A stretch of 64,000 nt of DNA from assembly GCF_030811595.1 (NCBI RefSeq), contig NZ_JAUSRB010000002.1, forward strand, positions 3,782,001 through 3,846,000, in the 5' to 3' direction. How positions within the stretch are numbered: the stretch's first letter is position 1; each line of letters opens with the position of its first letter. Below the pieces are notes generated by a model that ran no database searches, had not been told where the DNA came from, and saw nothing but the letters and a program-made list of their open reading frames with translations. This DNA is from Streptosporangium brasiliense. GTDB lineage: Bacteria; Actinomycetota; Actinomycetes; Streptosporangiales; Streptosporangiaceae. The position numbers were made by a program, and so were the translations under genes. Below are positions 32,227 to 41,323 of this stretch, one piece after another.

Positions 32227-34133
32227 GCATGGACAGGAGGACGCTCGTGCGTCGGCACACCATCGCCGACGCCGGGTGTCCGCTCACCGTCGGCAACGGG
32301 GAGTTCGCCTTCACCGCCGACGCCACCGGGCTGCAGACCTTCGCGCCGCTGGGCACGCAGGCGCAGTGGGGCTGGCACACGATGCCCAACCCCAAGGGCC
32401 ACGTGCTGGAGGACGCGCTCACCGACTACGACGGCGTCGGCTATCCGGACCTGTATCCGGCCACCGAGGCGGGTGGCTGGCTGCACGTGAACCCGCACCG
32501 CCTGCATCTCGGCCGGATCGGCCTCGACGTCGACGAGGCCGCCCCGCTCGGCCGGTCGGCGCAGACCCTCGACCTGTGGACCGGCACGCTGTCGAGCTCC
32601 TTCGAGCTGGGCGGCCTGCCGTACGAGGTGGAGACGGTCTGTCACCCCGAGCGGGACCTGCTGGCCATCCGTGTCGTGGGCGGCGCGGGGATCAGGATCG
32701 CCTTCCCCTACGCCAGCGACGGCTGGCACACCACCGCCGACTGGGACAGCCCCGACAGGCACACCACCACGCACACGCTCACGCGCACGCCGTACGGCTC
32801 GCGCTGCGACTTCACCCGCGTCCTGGACGCGGACCGATACCACGTGGCCGCCGGGTGGGCGGGGTCGGCGCGGCTCACGTCGCCCGGCGGTCACGTGTAC
32901 CTGATCCAGGGCGACGAGCTGGAGCTCGTCGTCGAGTTCGCCCGCCACCCCGTCGGCGCCGCCCTCCCGTCCTTCTCCCAGGTCCGTACGGCCGCCGCCG
33001 CCCACTGGGAGAGGTTCTGGACGAGCGGGGGAGCGGTGAGCTTCGACGGCAGCACCGACCCGCGAGCGCCCGAGCTCGAACGCCGGGTGGTGCTCTCGCA
33101 GTACCTCACCGCGGTCAACTGCGCGGGCTCCACCCCGCCGCAGGAGACCGGGCTGGCCGTCAACTCCTGGAGCGGCAAGTTCCACCTGGAGATGCACTGG
33201 TGGCACGCCGCCCACTTCGCCCTGTGGGGCAGGCCCGAGCTGCTGGAGCGGAGCCTGCCGTGGTACCGCTCGATCCTGCCGCGGGCCAGGGCCACGGCCG
33301 GACGGCAGGGTTTCCGCGGCGCCCGCTGGCCCAAGCAGGTGGGTCCGGAGGGCAGGGAGAGCCCGAGCGAGATCGGCGCCTTCATCGTCTGGCAGCAGCC
33401 GCACCTGATCTACTTCGCCGAGCTGCTCCGCCGGGTCCGCCCGGGGGCGCTGGAGGACTACCGGGACCTGGTGTTCGAGACGGCCGAGTTCATGGCCTCC
33501 TTCGCGGGCGGCGGGCATCTGGGGCCGCCGCTGGTCCCGGCGCAGGAGTCCTACTACGAGTCCAGGCGGTCGGTGCGCGATCCCGCGTTCGAGCTGGCCT
33601 ACTGGTGGTGGGGGCTGGAGACGGCCCAGCGGTGGCGGGGCCTGCTCGGCCTCGACCCCGACCCGGAGTGGGCGCGGGTCCTGCACGGCCTGGCCCGGCC
33701 GCTGGTGCGCGATGGCGTCTACACGGCCATCGGCGTGGAGCCGTACACGATCAGGACCGACCATCCCTCGATGACCGGCGCGCTCGGGTTCGTGCCGCCC
33801 ACCCCGCTGATCGACCCCGAGACCATGCGGGCCACCCTGCACGACGTGCTCGCCGACTGGGACCTGGAGAGCACCTGGGGCTGGGACTATCCGATGCTCG
33901 CCATGTGCGCGGCCAGGCTCGGCGAGCCTGACACCGCCGTGGACGCGCTGCTGATGGACGCCCCGAAGAACACCTACCTGGCCAGCGGCCACAACCACCA
34001 GTGGCCCGGACTGCTGCCCCTCTACCTGCCGGGCAACGGCGGCCTGCTGGCCGCCGTCGCCCACATGGCGGCGGAGGGGTGCTTCCCCGAAGGCTGGCTG
34101 GTTCAGGCGGAAGGGGTGGTAGGGATGCCGTGA
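32223..34133 (+). CDS. Six-hairpin glycosidase-like enzyme (GH65/GH95-type toroid)
   Basis: 636 residues, no signal peptide. N-terminal beta domain with PLTVGNGEFAFTADATGLQTF and NPHRLHLGRIGLD, then an (alpha/alpha)6 region with NSWSGKFHLEMHWWHAAHFALW and DLESTWGWDYPMLAMCAARL. These motifs recur in uncharacterised GH65/GH95-related glycosidases; the exact family and substrate are unclear. GTG 32223 overlaps the preceding stop as GTGA; ATG 32229 is an alternative. It probably acts on the sugar part of the imported compound, beside the rhamnosidase. Confidence 0.7.
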   Translation: MSMDRRTLVRRHTIADAGCPLTVGNGEFAFTADATGLQTFAPLGTQAQWGWHTMPNPKGHVLEDALTDYDGVGYPDLYPATEAGGWLHVNPHRLHLGRIGLDVDEAAPLGRSAQTLDLWTGTLSSSFELGGLPYEVETVCHPERDLLAIRVVGGAGIRIAFPYASDGWHTTADWDSPDRHTTTHTLTRTPYGSRCDFTRVLDADRYHVAAGWAGSARLTSPGGHVYLIQGDELELVVEFARHPVGAALPSFSQVRTAAAAHWERFWTSGGAVSFDGSTDPRAPELERRVVLSQYLTAVNCAGSTPPQETGLAVNSWSGKFHLEMHWWHAAHFALWGRPELLERSLPWYRSILPRARATAGRQGFRGARWPKQVGPEGRESPSEIGAFIVWQQPHLIYFAELLRRVRPGALEDYRDLVFETAEFMASFAGGGHLGPPLVPAQESYYESRRSVRDPAFELAYWWWGLETAQRWRGLLGLDPDPEWARVLHGLARPLVRDGVYTAIGVEPYTIRTDHPSMTGALGFVPPTPLIDPETMRATLHDVLADWDLESTWGWDYPMLAMCAARLGEPDTAVDALLMDAPKNTYLASGHNHQWPGLLPLYLPGNGGLLAAVAHMAAEGCFPEGWLVQAEGVVGMP

Positions 34134-34789
34134 TCGGGGCCGGCGAGCAGGGCGGCCACGTAGTGATAGAGGTCGCCGGCCGACGACGTCAGAGTGGCGA
34201 CGCGGCCCTCACGCACCTCCGAGGCGATGAACTCGGTGGCCCCGTAGACGATCAGGCGGGGCACCGCGGCACGTAGCGGCGGCAGCGAGGGGTCCTCCAG
34301 CCTGGCCCGCGCGGCCAGTGCCCCGAACATGTCGAGGAAGGGCCGGTAGGCGGCGTCACGCTGCTCGACGGCCCGCTCGCCCGCCCTCGGCAACTCCACG
34401 AAGTACGCCTGCGCGTACTCCGGGCGCTCCTGCCACCACCGCAGGTAGGCGACCATCCCCAGCCAGAGCGCCTCGCTCCAGCGGTCGCCCGCCCCCGACG
34501 CGGCCGTGTGGATCGAGTCGATCATCTCGGGCAGGTCGCGCTCGCATCCGGCGAGGAAGCACGCCTCCTTGTCGGCGAACTGGGCGTAGAAGGCGTTGCG
34601 CGAGACCCGCGCGGCGGCGATCACGTCCGGCACGCTCGTGGCGGCGTATCCACGCCTCGCGACGAGCCTCAGCATGGCCTCCACGAGGCGGTCCCGCTGG
34701 GAGGCGCGCACCGTGTCGGGGGAGAGTCCGTGCCGCCCCCTGGGGAGTGGCCGGGCCGCTGGAACTTCCTTCTGTTCATGTCTTGACAT
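34103..34789 (-). CDS. TetR-family transcriptional regulator
   Basis: 228 residues. Helix-turn-helix region VEAMLRLVARRGYAATSVPDVIAAARVSRNAFYAQFADKEACF at about 36-78, with a helical ligand-binding domain after. ATG 34789 is preferred, with GGGGAG just upstream; the frame is open further but runs through the operator. Divergent from the polyesterase/importer operon, which it should repress through the 22-bp palindrome at 34815. Its 3' end overlaps the convergent glycosidase gene by 31 bases. Confidence 0.88.
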   Translation of the reverse strand: MSRHEQKEVPAARPLPRGRHGLSPDTVRASQRDRLVEAMLRLVARRGYAATSVPDVIAAARVSRNAFYAQFADKEACFLAGCERDLPEMIDSIHTAASGAGDRWSEALWLGMVAYLRWWQERPEYAQAYFVELPRAGERAVEQRDAAYRPFLDMFGALAARARLEDPSLPPLRAAVPRLIVYGATEFIASEVREGRVATLTSSAGDLYHYVAALLAGPDHGIPTTPSA

Positions 34790-34814
34790 CGCTCCCCGAT
34801 CGTACTTCCCTCTC

Positions 34815-34836
34815 TTGGAGACGTTCACGTCTCCAA
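34815..34836. promoter_or_regulatory. TetR operator, perfect 22-bp palindrome
   Basis: Arms TTGGAGACGT (34815-34824) and ACGTCTCCAA (34827-34836) match perfectly around a 2-base centre. It sits between the TetR gene start and the hydrolase ATG (34855), so it can control both directions. The spacing to the hydrolase start (18 bases) implies the plus-strand transcript begins within or near the palindrome. Confidence 0.88.
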
Positions 34837-34854
34837 ATAATCCACGAGGTGACC

Positions 34855-35712
34855 ATGGAGAACTTCACCCGTCGGCAGGCGTTGCGGGCAGGGGCGCTCG
34901 GCCTCATGTCGGCCGGATTCCTGTCATGGACCACCGAGGCCAACGCCGCCTCCACCATCGAGACGATCTACAAGGCGGCGGGTCCGTGGCCGGTCGCCAC
35001 CGGCACCTCGGGCGGCCACCGGCTCTACTACCCGCAGACCCTGGGCTCGGGCGGCGTCACCCACCCGATCGTCACATGGGGCAACGGCTCGTGGGCCACC
35101 CCCGACAACTATCCGGGACTGCTCAACCACCTCGCCTCGTGGGGCTTCGCGGTGGTCGCCTCCACCGACACGACCACGGGCACCGGCGCCGAGATCCTCG
35201 CCGCCGCCCAGCACCTCATCGGCCTCGCCACCGACCCCGCCAGCGTCTTCCACGGCAAGCTGAACACCGCCCAGGTCGCCGCGGTCGGCCACTCCCAGGG
35301 CGCGGGCGGATCCATCAACGCGGCCAACGACTCCGCCGGGCTGATCAAGACCGTCGTGCCGATCGCCGTGCCCGCGCAGTGGATGGCCAGTCCAGGAGAC
35401 GAGTTCTCCGTCGCCGACCTGACCTGCCCGGTGCTCTTCCTCAGCGGCGCGGACGACTGGCTGATCTCCTCGGCCGCGACCGTGCAGGGCTACTACGACC
35501 AGGCCACCGCCGGAGCGGGCCGGGCACTGCTCAAGGGCGCGGGGCACAACGACATCCAGAACACCGGCGGGGCCTTCCTCGGCTACGTGACCGCCTGGCT
35601 GAGATACCGCCTCCAGGCCGACCCCCAGGCCCGCGGGGCGTTCGCCGGCGGCACCGCCGAGCTCCCCACCAACACCGCCTGGCAGAACCAGGCCCTCAAG
35701 AACCTCACCTAG
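34855..35712 (+). CDS. Tat-exported alpha/beta hydrolase (cutinase/polyesterase-like)
   Basis: 285 residues. Twin-arginine signal (TRRQALRAGALGLMSAGF). Compact hydrolase fold with nucleophile motif AAVGHSQGAGGS, Asp in FLSGADDWLI and His in LKGAGHNDI, and IVTWGNGSWATPDNYPGLL near the oxyanion region. This organisation resembles the actinomycete polyesterase/cutinase-like group that hydrolyses aliphatic or aromatic polyesters and triacylglycerols. It is the first gene of a seven-gene plus-strand operon and would release ester fragments outside the cell for the importer that follows. Confidence 0.8.
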   Translation: MENFTRRQALRAGALGLMSAGFLSWTTEANAASTIETIYKAAGPWPVATGTSGGHRLYYPQTLGSGGVTHPIVTWGNGSWATPDNYPGLLNHLASWGFAVVASTDTTTGTGAEILAAAQHLIGLATDPASVFHGKLNTAQVAAVGHSQGAGGSINAANDSAGLIKTVVPIAVPAQWMASPGDEFSVADLTCPVLFLSGADDWLISSAATVQGYYDQATAGAGRALLKGAGHNDIQNTGGAFLGYVTAWLRYRLQADPQARGAFAGGTAELPTNTAWQNQALKNLT

Positions 35713-35722
35713 GAGAACCACC

Positions 35723-36976
35723 ATGGCGGATCTCACGCGGCGTGGGCTGCTCGCCGCTGGCGCGCTCACCCTGCTCGCCGGATGCGGCAAGGACCAGCCT
35801 CGGCAGCAGGCCGCGGACGGCGGGCCGCACGGCGAGGTCACCGTCTGGCTGCACGGCTCGCAGGACACCGGCCGGCAGTTCCAGGAGCTCGTGCACCGCT
35901 ACATCGCCGAGTTCAAGGTCGACGTGAAGCTGCTCTACCTGCCCGTGGGCCAGCTCGACGCCAAACTGCTGACCGCCTTCAGCGGCGGCGCCCCGCCCGA
36001 CGTCTTCAAGATCGGCCACTGGAGCTTCCCCGCGCACGCCAAGAAGAAGCGGCTCGCGCCCGTCGACACCAAGGCGCTCCCGCTGCAGAACTACGAGCCG
36101 GGCACGACCACCCCGCTCACCTACCAGGACGTGCCCTACGGCGTGCCCATCGACTTCAACCCCTGCATGCTCTACTACCGCAAGGACCGGTTCAAGGAGG
36201 CCGGACTCGACCCCGACAAGCCCCCGGCGACCTGGGAGGAGGTCGCCGAGTACAGCGCCAGGCTCACCTCCGGGGACCGCAGGCGGGTCGGCCTGCAGTG
36301 GCTCTACGGCGACCCGCAGTGGGCCCTCATGACGCTGACCGCCCTCGTCCGGGGCAAGGGCGGCGAGCTCGTCGCGGCGGGCGGCGCGAAGGCGTCGCTG
36401 GCCACCGAGCAGGGCATCGACGCCCTGACGTACATGTCGGGGATCGGCAACCCCAAGCTCTCCAACCCGCTGGGCGCGCTCGGCCTGTTCTACTCCGGCG
36501 AGGCCGCCATGGTCGTCAGCGGCGCCTTCCTCGGCCCCGCGCTGGAGAAGCTGGGCAAGGACAAGCTCACCTTCGGCAAGCAGTACGGCGTCGCGCCCAT
36601 GCCCACCTGGGCCGGCGGCCGGCCCGTTGTCCCCGCCTACACCTGGGGCTGGGGCGTGGCCAAGGACTCGCCCAACCAGTTCACCGCCTGGCACCTCGTC
36701 AACTACCTGCAGGGCGCCCCGTCGGTGACCGCCAACCTCGACAACGGCATCATCATCCCGACCAAGGGCTGGCGCGACGCCGGGCCGCGCGGCAAGTCCG
36801 AGATCATGAAGATCGTCGCCGACAGCCTCCCGCATGTCGACTTCGGCCCGATCACCCCCGGCACCCTCGAACTGGCGAAGGCCGCGGCCGGCGCCGTCGA
36901 CTCCGTCGCCCACGGCAAGTCGACCCCCGCCCAGGCCGCGGCGGCCTTCGACTCCACCGTGAGACTGGTCCAGTGA
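35723..36976 (+). CDS. Substrate-binding lipoprotein of a second sugar-type ABC importer
   Basis: 417 residues. N-terminus LTRRGLLAAGALTLLAGC combines a twin-arginine motif with a lipobox (Cys near residue 18), so it is a Tat-exported lipoprotein. The mature part (GEVTVWLHGSQDTGRQFQEL) is of the family 1 sugar-binding fold. The gene follows the hydrolase by 10 bases. The ligand is probably a product of that hydrolase; a glycolipid or glycoside ester would fit the neighbours. Confidence 0.88.
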   Translation: MADLTRRGLLAAGALTLLAGCGKDQPRQQAADGGPHGEVTVWLHGSQDTGRQFQELVHRYIAEFKVDVKLLYLPVGQLDAKLLTAFSGGAPPDVFKIGHWSFPAHAKKKRLAPVDTKALPLQNYEPGTTTPLTYQDVPYGVPIDFNPCMLYYRKDRFKEAGLDPDKPPATWEEVAEYSARLTSGDRRRVGLQWLYGDPQWALMTLTALVRGKGGELVAAGGAKASLATEQGIDALTYMSGIGNPKLSNPLGALGLFYSGEAAMVVSGAFLGPALEKLGKDKLTFGKQYGVAPMPTWAGGRPVVPAYTWGWGVAKDSPNQFTAWHLVNYLQGAPSVTANLDNGIIIPTKGWRDAGPRGKSEIMKIVADSLPHVDFGPITPGTLELAKAAAGAVDSVAHGKSTPAQAAAAFDSTVRLVQ

Positions 36977-37854
36977 GCGTGCTCGGCGGGGGCAGGGTCC
37001 GGCCCCAGGCCATGGCGGGCGTGGCGCTGACCCTTCCGGTGGCCGTCTTCTTCGTCGTGTTCTGGCTCGTCCCGTTCCTGGCCGCCATCTATCTCAGCTT
37101 CACCGACTACGAGATGGCAGGGACGCCCAACTGGATCGGCCTCGCCAACTACGAGCGCATGTTCGCCGACCCCGGCTTCCTCAACTCGGCGTGGATCACC
37201 GTCGTCTACACGGTCTGCACGGTCGTCCCGACGATCGTGCTGGCCCTGCTGGTGGCCGTGCCGCTGAGTAAGCCGGGAGGGCTCAACCGCCGGCTCAGAG
37301 CGCTCGTCATGATCCCGGCCGTGATGCCGCTCGCCGCCACGTCCATGGTCTGGGTGATCATCTACTCCGACCGCGGCCTGGCCAACACCCTCCTCGGCCT
37401 GGTCGGGATCGCTCCGCAGTCCTGGCTGACCAGCTCCGACCTGGCCATCTGGGCCCTGGTCGTGATGGTCGTCTGGAAGAGCATGGGGCTGTTCGTGATC
37501 ATCCTGACCGCCGGGCTGCAGGCGCTGCCCGGCGAGGTGTACGAGGCCGCCGCCATCGACGGCTCAGGGGCGGTGACCACGTTCACCCGGATCACGCTCC
37601 CGCTGCTGCGCAGGACCCTGCTGTTCGTCCTGGTCATCTCGGTGGCCGGATCGATGCAGGCGTTCGTGCCCGCCTTCCTGCTCACCGGCGGCGGGCCCGC
37701 CGAGGCCACCCAGGTGCTGCCGTACTACATCTGGGCCAACGCCTTCCCCTACGAGCACATGGGCTACGCCGCCGCGATGGGCATGGTGCTGCTCGCCGCC
37801 ATGGTGATCGTCTCGGCGCTGCAGTTCGGGTTCCTGAAGGGAGGCGACGAATGA
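36973..37854 (+). CDS. ABC importer permease (MalF-like)
   Basis: 293 residues from GTG 36973, overlapping the binding-protein stop as GTGA. Six spans; the EAA loop is VYEAAAIDGSGAVTTFTRITLPLL. First permease of the second importer. Confidence 0.9.
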   Translation: MSVLGGGRVRPQAMAGVALTLPVAVFFVVFWLVPFLAAIYLSFTDYEMAGTPNWIGLANYERMFADPGFLNSAWITVVYTVCTVVPTIVLALLVAVPLSKPGGLNRRLRALVMIPAVMPLAATSMVWVIIYSDRGLANTLLGLVGIAPQSWLTSSDLAIWALVVMVVWKSMGLFVIILTAGLQALPGEVYEAAAIDGSGAVTTFTRITLPLLRRTLLFVLVISVAGSMQAFVPAFLLTGGGPAEATQVLPYYIWANAFPYEHMGYAAAMGMVLLAAMVIVSALQFGFLKGGDE

Positions 37855-38660
37855 GAGCGGGAACGGTCCTGCGCACCGTCTGGCTGATCGTCGCGGTCGG
37901 GTCCATGCTGCTGCCGGTCTACGCCATGCTCGTCGTCGCCTCGGCGCCCGACGACACCGACCTGCGCGGGCTGGTCTTCAACGGCTTCCACCTGCCCGAG
38001 AACATCGGGCTGCTGTTCGGCGAGGGCAACCTGCCCACCTACCTGCGCAACAGCCTCATCCTGTGCGTCGGCACCGGCGTCCTGGACGTGATCTTCTCGG
38101 CCGCCGCCGGATACGCGATGGCCCAGCTGTCCTTCCCCGGCCGCCGGGTCCTGTTCGCGCTGGTGGTCGGCACGCTCGCGCTCACCCCGATGGTCCTGGT
38201 CATCCCCGTCTTCCTCATCGTGAAGGAACTCGGCTGGGTCAACACCTTCCAGGGCATGATGGTGCCCGGCATGATCAGCGCGTTCGGCGTCTTCCTGGTG
38301 CGGCAGTTCGCCCTCGGCATCCCGAAGGAGCTGCTGCTGGCCGCGCGGGTCGACGGCGCGGGGGAGTTCCGCATCTTCGCGCGTATGGCCGTGCCGCTGC
38401 TCAAGCCCGCGCTCATCACCCTGTTCCTCGTGCACTTCCTGGCGCAGTGGGACAACCTGCTGTGGCCGCTGATCGTGGCCAACGAGCAGGAGCTGTGGCC
38501 GTTGCCGGTGGGGCTGGCCAACTTCCAGAGCGAGGTCGGCTTCAACTATCACCTGACCACCACCGCGGCACTGGTCACCGCCGTGCCGCCGTTCATCCTG
38601 ATGGTGGCGCTGCAGCGCTACTACGTGGCGGGGCTCACCTTCGGAGGGCTGAAACGATGA
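37851..38660 (+). CDS. ABC importer permease (MalG-like)
   Basis: 269 residues, ATGA overlap with the MalF-like gene. The EAA loop reads LLLAARVDGAGEFRIFARMAVPLLKP, and the family C-terminus AGLTFGGLKR is present. No dedicated ATPase gene is present, as for the first importer, so a shared MsiK-type ATPase is expected elsewhere in the genome. Confidence 0.9.
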   Translation: MRAGTVLRTVWLIVAVGSMLLPVYAMLVVASAPDDTDLRGLVFNGFHLPENIGLLFGEGNLPTYLRNSLILCVGTGVLDVIFSAAAGYAMAQLSFPGRRVLFALVVGTLALTPMVLVIPVFLIVKELGWVNTFQGMMVPGMISAFGVFLVRQFALGIPKELLLAARVDGAGEFRIFARMAVPLLKPALITLFLVHFLAQWDNLLWPLIVANEQELWPLPVGLANFQSEVGFNYHLTTTAALVTAVPPFILMVALQRYYVAGLTFGGLKR

Positions 38661-39967
38661 TCCCGGACACCGCGCGGATGATGGAGTGGATCGAGACGGT
38701 CACCTCGCGGGGCATCAGGCGTCCCGGCTACCCGGCCGACGACTGGACCGCCGCGTGGGCCGCCGAGCGCTTCATCGAGTTCGGGCTCCACGACGTACGG
38801 CTGGCGCCGGTCGAGCTGCCCGTCTGGCGGCCGGTGACGGCAGCCCTGGTGGTGCGCCTGGACGCCGACCCGTCGAGAGTCGTGCGGGTGGCGGCGTCCG
38901 CCCTGCCGTACACCACGCCGAAGGCGGTCGTGACCGCGCCGGTCAGCCGTGAGGTCGTGCCGGGCGCCATCGTCGTGCCCGAGTACACCTTCACCGAGCT
39001 GCCGCAGTCCTACCTCAGGGACCTGGCGACGGCCGTGCACGACCCCGAGGGCGTCTTCGACGGGCTGGTCCAGACGCTGCCGTTCCAGCTCGACTACCTC
39101 GACGTCATCCAGGGCGTCATGGACGGCGGCGCCGCCGCCTTCGCGGGGGCGCTGACCGGGGTGCCGTGGGAGACACGCGACTACTACGTGCCCTACGACG
39201 CCGTGCACCGCGACCTCCCGGCCGTCTGGCTGTCGGGCGGCGACTCGCGGCGGGTGCTCGACCTGGTCGACGAGGGCCCCTGCACGGGCACGCTCACCGT
39301 CGAGTCGGAGACGGGCCCGGCCGTCTCGCACAACGTGATCGGCACGCTCCCCGGCCGCTCCGGCCAGTGGGTGATCATCGGCTCGCACCACGACGCGCCC
39401 TGGGCCTCGGCCGTCGAGGACGCCTCGGGGATCGCGCTGGTGCTGGCCGCCGCCCAGTACTGGGCGGGCGTGCCCGAGCGGGACCGGCCGCACAACCTGA
39501 TCTTCCTGCTGACCGCCGGTCACATGGCGCACGCCGCGGGCACCCGGGCCTTCATCGAGGAGAACCGCGGCCTGCTGGGCGACGTCGTGCTCCAGCTCCA
39601 CCTGGAGCACGCCGCCCGGCGGTGCGTGGTCGTGGACGGCGAGCTGGTGCCCACCGATGACCCCGAACCCGGCTGGTGGTTCACCACCAGGGAGCCGGAG
39701 CTGGAGAGCCTGGTGGCGGAGGCCCTCGTCGCGGAGGACCTGAGACGCTCGTTCGTGCTGCCGCCGGACGTGTTCTCCCCGATGCCGCCCACCGACGGGG
39801 CCTTCTTCCACCCCGAAGGGGTGCCGCTCGTGCACTTCCTGTCGGCCCCCATGTACCTGTTCGACTCGGCCGACACCCTCGACAAGGTGCACGAGGCCGG
39901 CCTTGAGCCGCTCACCCGGGCGGCGATCAGAATCGTCGAAGGGACGGCCGGATGGCGCCGCGCATGA
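38657..39967 (+). CDS. Cytosolic M28-like protein with altered active site
   Basis: 436 residues without a signal peptide. The metal-site core is IIGSHHDAPWASAVEDASGIALVL, giving the M28 His-x-Asp and Asp ligands. The usual Glu-Glu position reads IFLLTAGHMAHAAGTRAFIE, so Gly-His replaces it, as in the 30646 paralogue. A later LHLEHAARR may provide another ligand. It may be an amidohydrolase or esterase that arose from the peptidase fold. Coupled by ATGA to the permease upstream and the carboxylesterase downstream. Confidence 0.75.
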   Translation: MIPDTARMMEWIETVTSRGIRRPGYPADDWTAAWAAERFIEFGLHDVRLAPVELPVWRPVTAALVVRLDADPSRVVRVAASALPYTTPKAVVTAPVSREVVPGAIVVPEYTFTELPQSYLRDLATAVHDPEGVFDGLVQTLPFQLDYLDVIQGVMDGGAAAFAGALTGVPWETRDYYVPYDAVHRDLPAVWLSGGDSRRVLDLVDEGPCTGTLTVESETGPAVSHNVIGTLPGRSGQWVIIGSHHDAPWASAVEDASGIALVLAAAQYWAGVPERDRPHNLIFLLTAGHMAHAAGTRAFIEENRGLLGDVVLQLHLEHAARRCVVVDGELVPTDDPEPGWWFTTREPELESLVAEALVAEDLRRSFVLPPDVFSPMPPTDGAFFHPEGVPLVHFLSAPMYLFDSADTLDKVHEAGLEPLTRAAIRIVEGTAGWRRA

Positions 39968-41322
39968 TCGTGCGAACCACTGCCGGGCTGGTCGAGGGCA
40001 GGGCCGAGGAGGGCGTGCTCGCCTTCCTCGGCGTGCCGTACGCCGCCCCGCCCTTCGGCGAGCATCGCTTCGGCGCGCCCGTCCCGCCACCCGCGTGGGA
40101 CGGCGTACGGCCCGCCGTCACGCGGGGCCCGGCCGCCCCGCAGGCGGCCGGTGAGGACATCGGCCTGTACGCGCCCGACGTCTTCGAGGTCGGCGAGGAC
40201 TGCCTCAACCTCGACGTGCGCACCCCTGAGACCGGCCGGGCCGGGCTGCCCGTCCTGGTCTGGATCCACGGCGGCGCGTTCTCCATCGGCGGCAACGGGG
40301 CGGCCTGGCACCAGGGCCCCCGCTTCGCCCGCGACGGCGTGGTCTGCGTGGCCATCAACTACCGGCTCGGCTTCGAGGGCTTCCTGGCCCTGGAGGACGC
40401 CCCGCTCAACCGGGGCGTCCTCGACTGGCTGGCCGCGCTGGAATGGGTACGCGACAACATCGCGGCCTTCGGCGGCGACCCCGGCAACGTGACGATCGCC
40501 GGGCAGTCGGCGGGCGCCGCCGCCGTCGCCACCCTGCTGACGATGCCCCGCGCCGAAGGGCTGTTCCGGCGCGCGATCGTGATGAGCGGCTCGGCCAACC
40601 TGGTCGCCACCGAGCAGGAGGCGCGCGACTACGCCAAGACGCTCGCCACCCGGCTGGGGACCGACCCGACCAGGTCCTCCTTCGCCAGGCTGTCCCCCGA
40701 GGCGCTCGTCGCCGAACAGCCGCCGGCGCTGACCGGCGACTCCGGCGGGCTGAACGAGTCGGTGCCGGTCAAACCGGTCGTCGACGGCGACCTGATCCCG
40801 GCCGTCCCGCTGGCCGCCCTGCGCGCGGGCGCGAGCGCACACCTCCCACTGCTGGTCGGCTGCACCTCCCAGGAGGCCGACGTGTTCGTCCGCCGCCTGG
40901 CCGCCGACCTCGACGAGGCCGCCGCGCAGGCTGTGCTCGACCACCTCGGCGTCCAGGTCGACGGGCCCGGCCTCACGCCCGCCGAGCGCGTCGGACGCGC
41001 CTTCACCCAGCACCTGTTCACCCGCGAGACGCGCTGGATCCGCGAGGCCAGGCCCGCCTACGCCTACGAGTTCCGGTGGGAGTCGCCCGTCGAGAGCCCG
41101 GTCGGTGGCGGACGCGTGGGCGCGGTGCACAACCTCGACCTGCCCTTCGTCTTCGACGTGCTCGACGCGCCCGGCGTCGAACGCACCGCGGGGCCGGGCG
41201 CGCCGCAGGCCCTGGCCGACGCGATGCACGCCGCCTGGGTGCGCTTCGCCCGCACGGGCGATCCCGGCTGGCCACTCGGGCACACCATGGTCTTCAATGA
41301 ACTCACCGACCGGAGGTTGTGA
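39964..41322 (+). CDS. Type-B carboxylesterase
   Basis: 452 residues from ATG 39964, which overlaps the M28-like stop as ATGA; an ATG four codons upstream is possible. The triad is readable: Ser in VTIAGQSAGAAAVATLL, Glu in GCTSQEADVF and His in GAVHNLDLPFVFDV. The oxyanion motif is WIHGGAFSIGG. Cytosolic. It should cleave an ester in the imported compound and supply the carboxylic acid for the acyl-CoA synthetase encoded next. Confidence 0.9.
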   Translation: MIVRTTAGLVEGRAEEGVLAFLGVPYAAPPFGEHRFGAPVPPPAWDGVRPAVTRGPAAPQAAGEDIGLYAPDVFEVGEDCLNLDVRTPETGRAGLPVLVWIHGGAFSIGGNGAAWHQGPRFARDGVVCVAINYRLGFEGFLALEDAPLNRGVLDWLAALEWVRDNIAAFGGDPGNVTIAGQSAGAAAVATLLTMPRAEGLFRRAIVMSGSANLVATEQEARDYAKTLATRLGTDPTRSSFARLSPEALVAEQPPALTGDSGGLNESVPVKPVVDGDLIPAVPLAALRAGASAHLPLLVGCTSQEADVFVRRLAADLDEAAAQAVLDHLGVQVDGPGLTPAERVGRAFTQHLFTRETRWIREARPAYAYEFRWESPVESPVGGGRVGAVHNLDLPFVFDVLDAPGVERTAGPGAPQALADAMHAAWVRFARTGDPGWPLGHTMVFNELTDRRL

Positions 41323-41323
41323 C

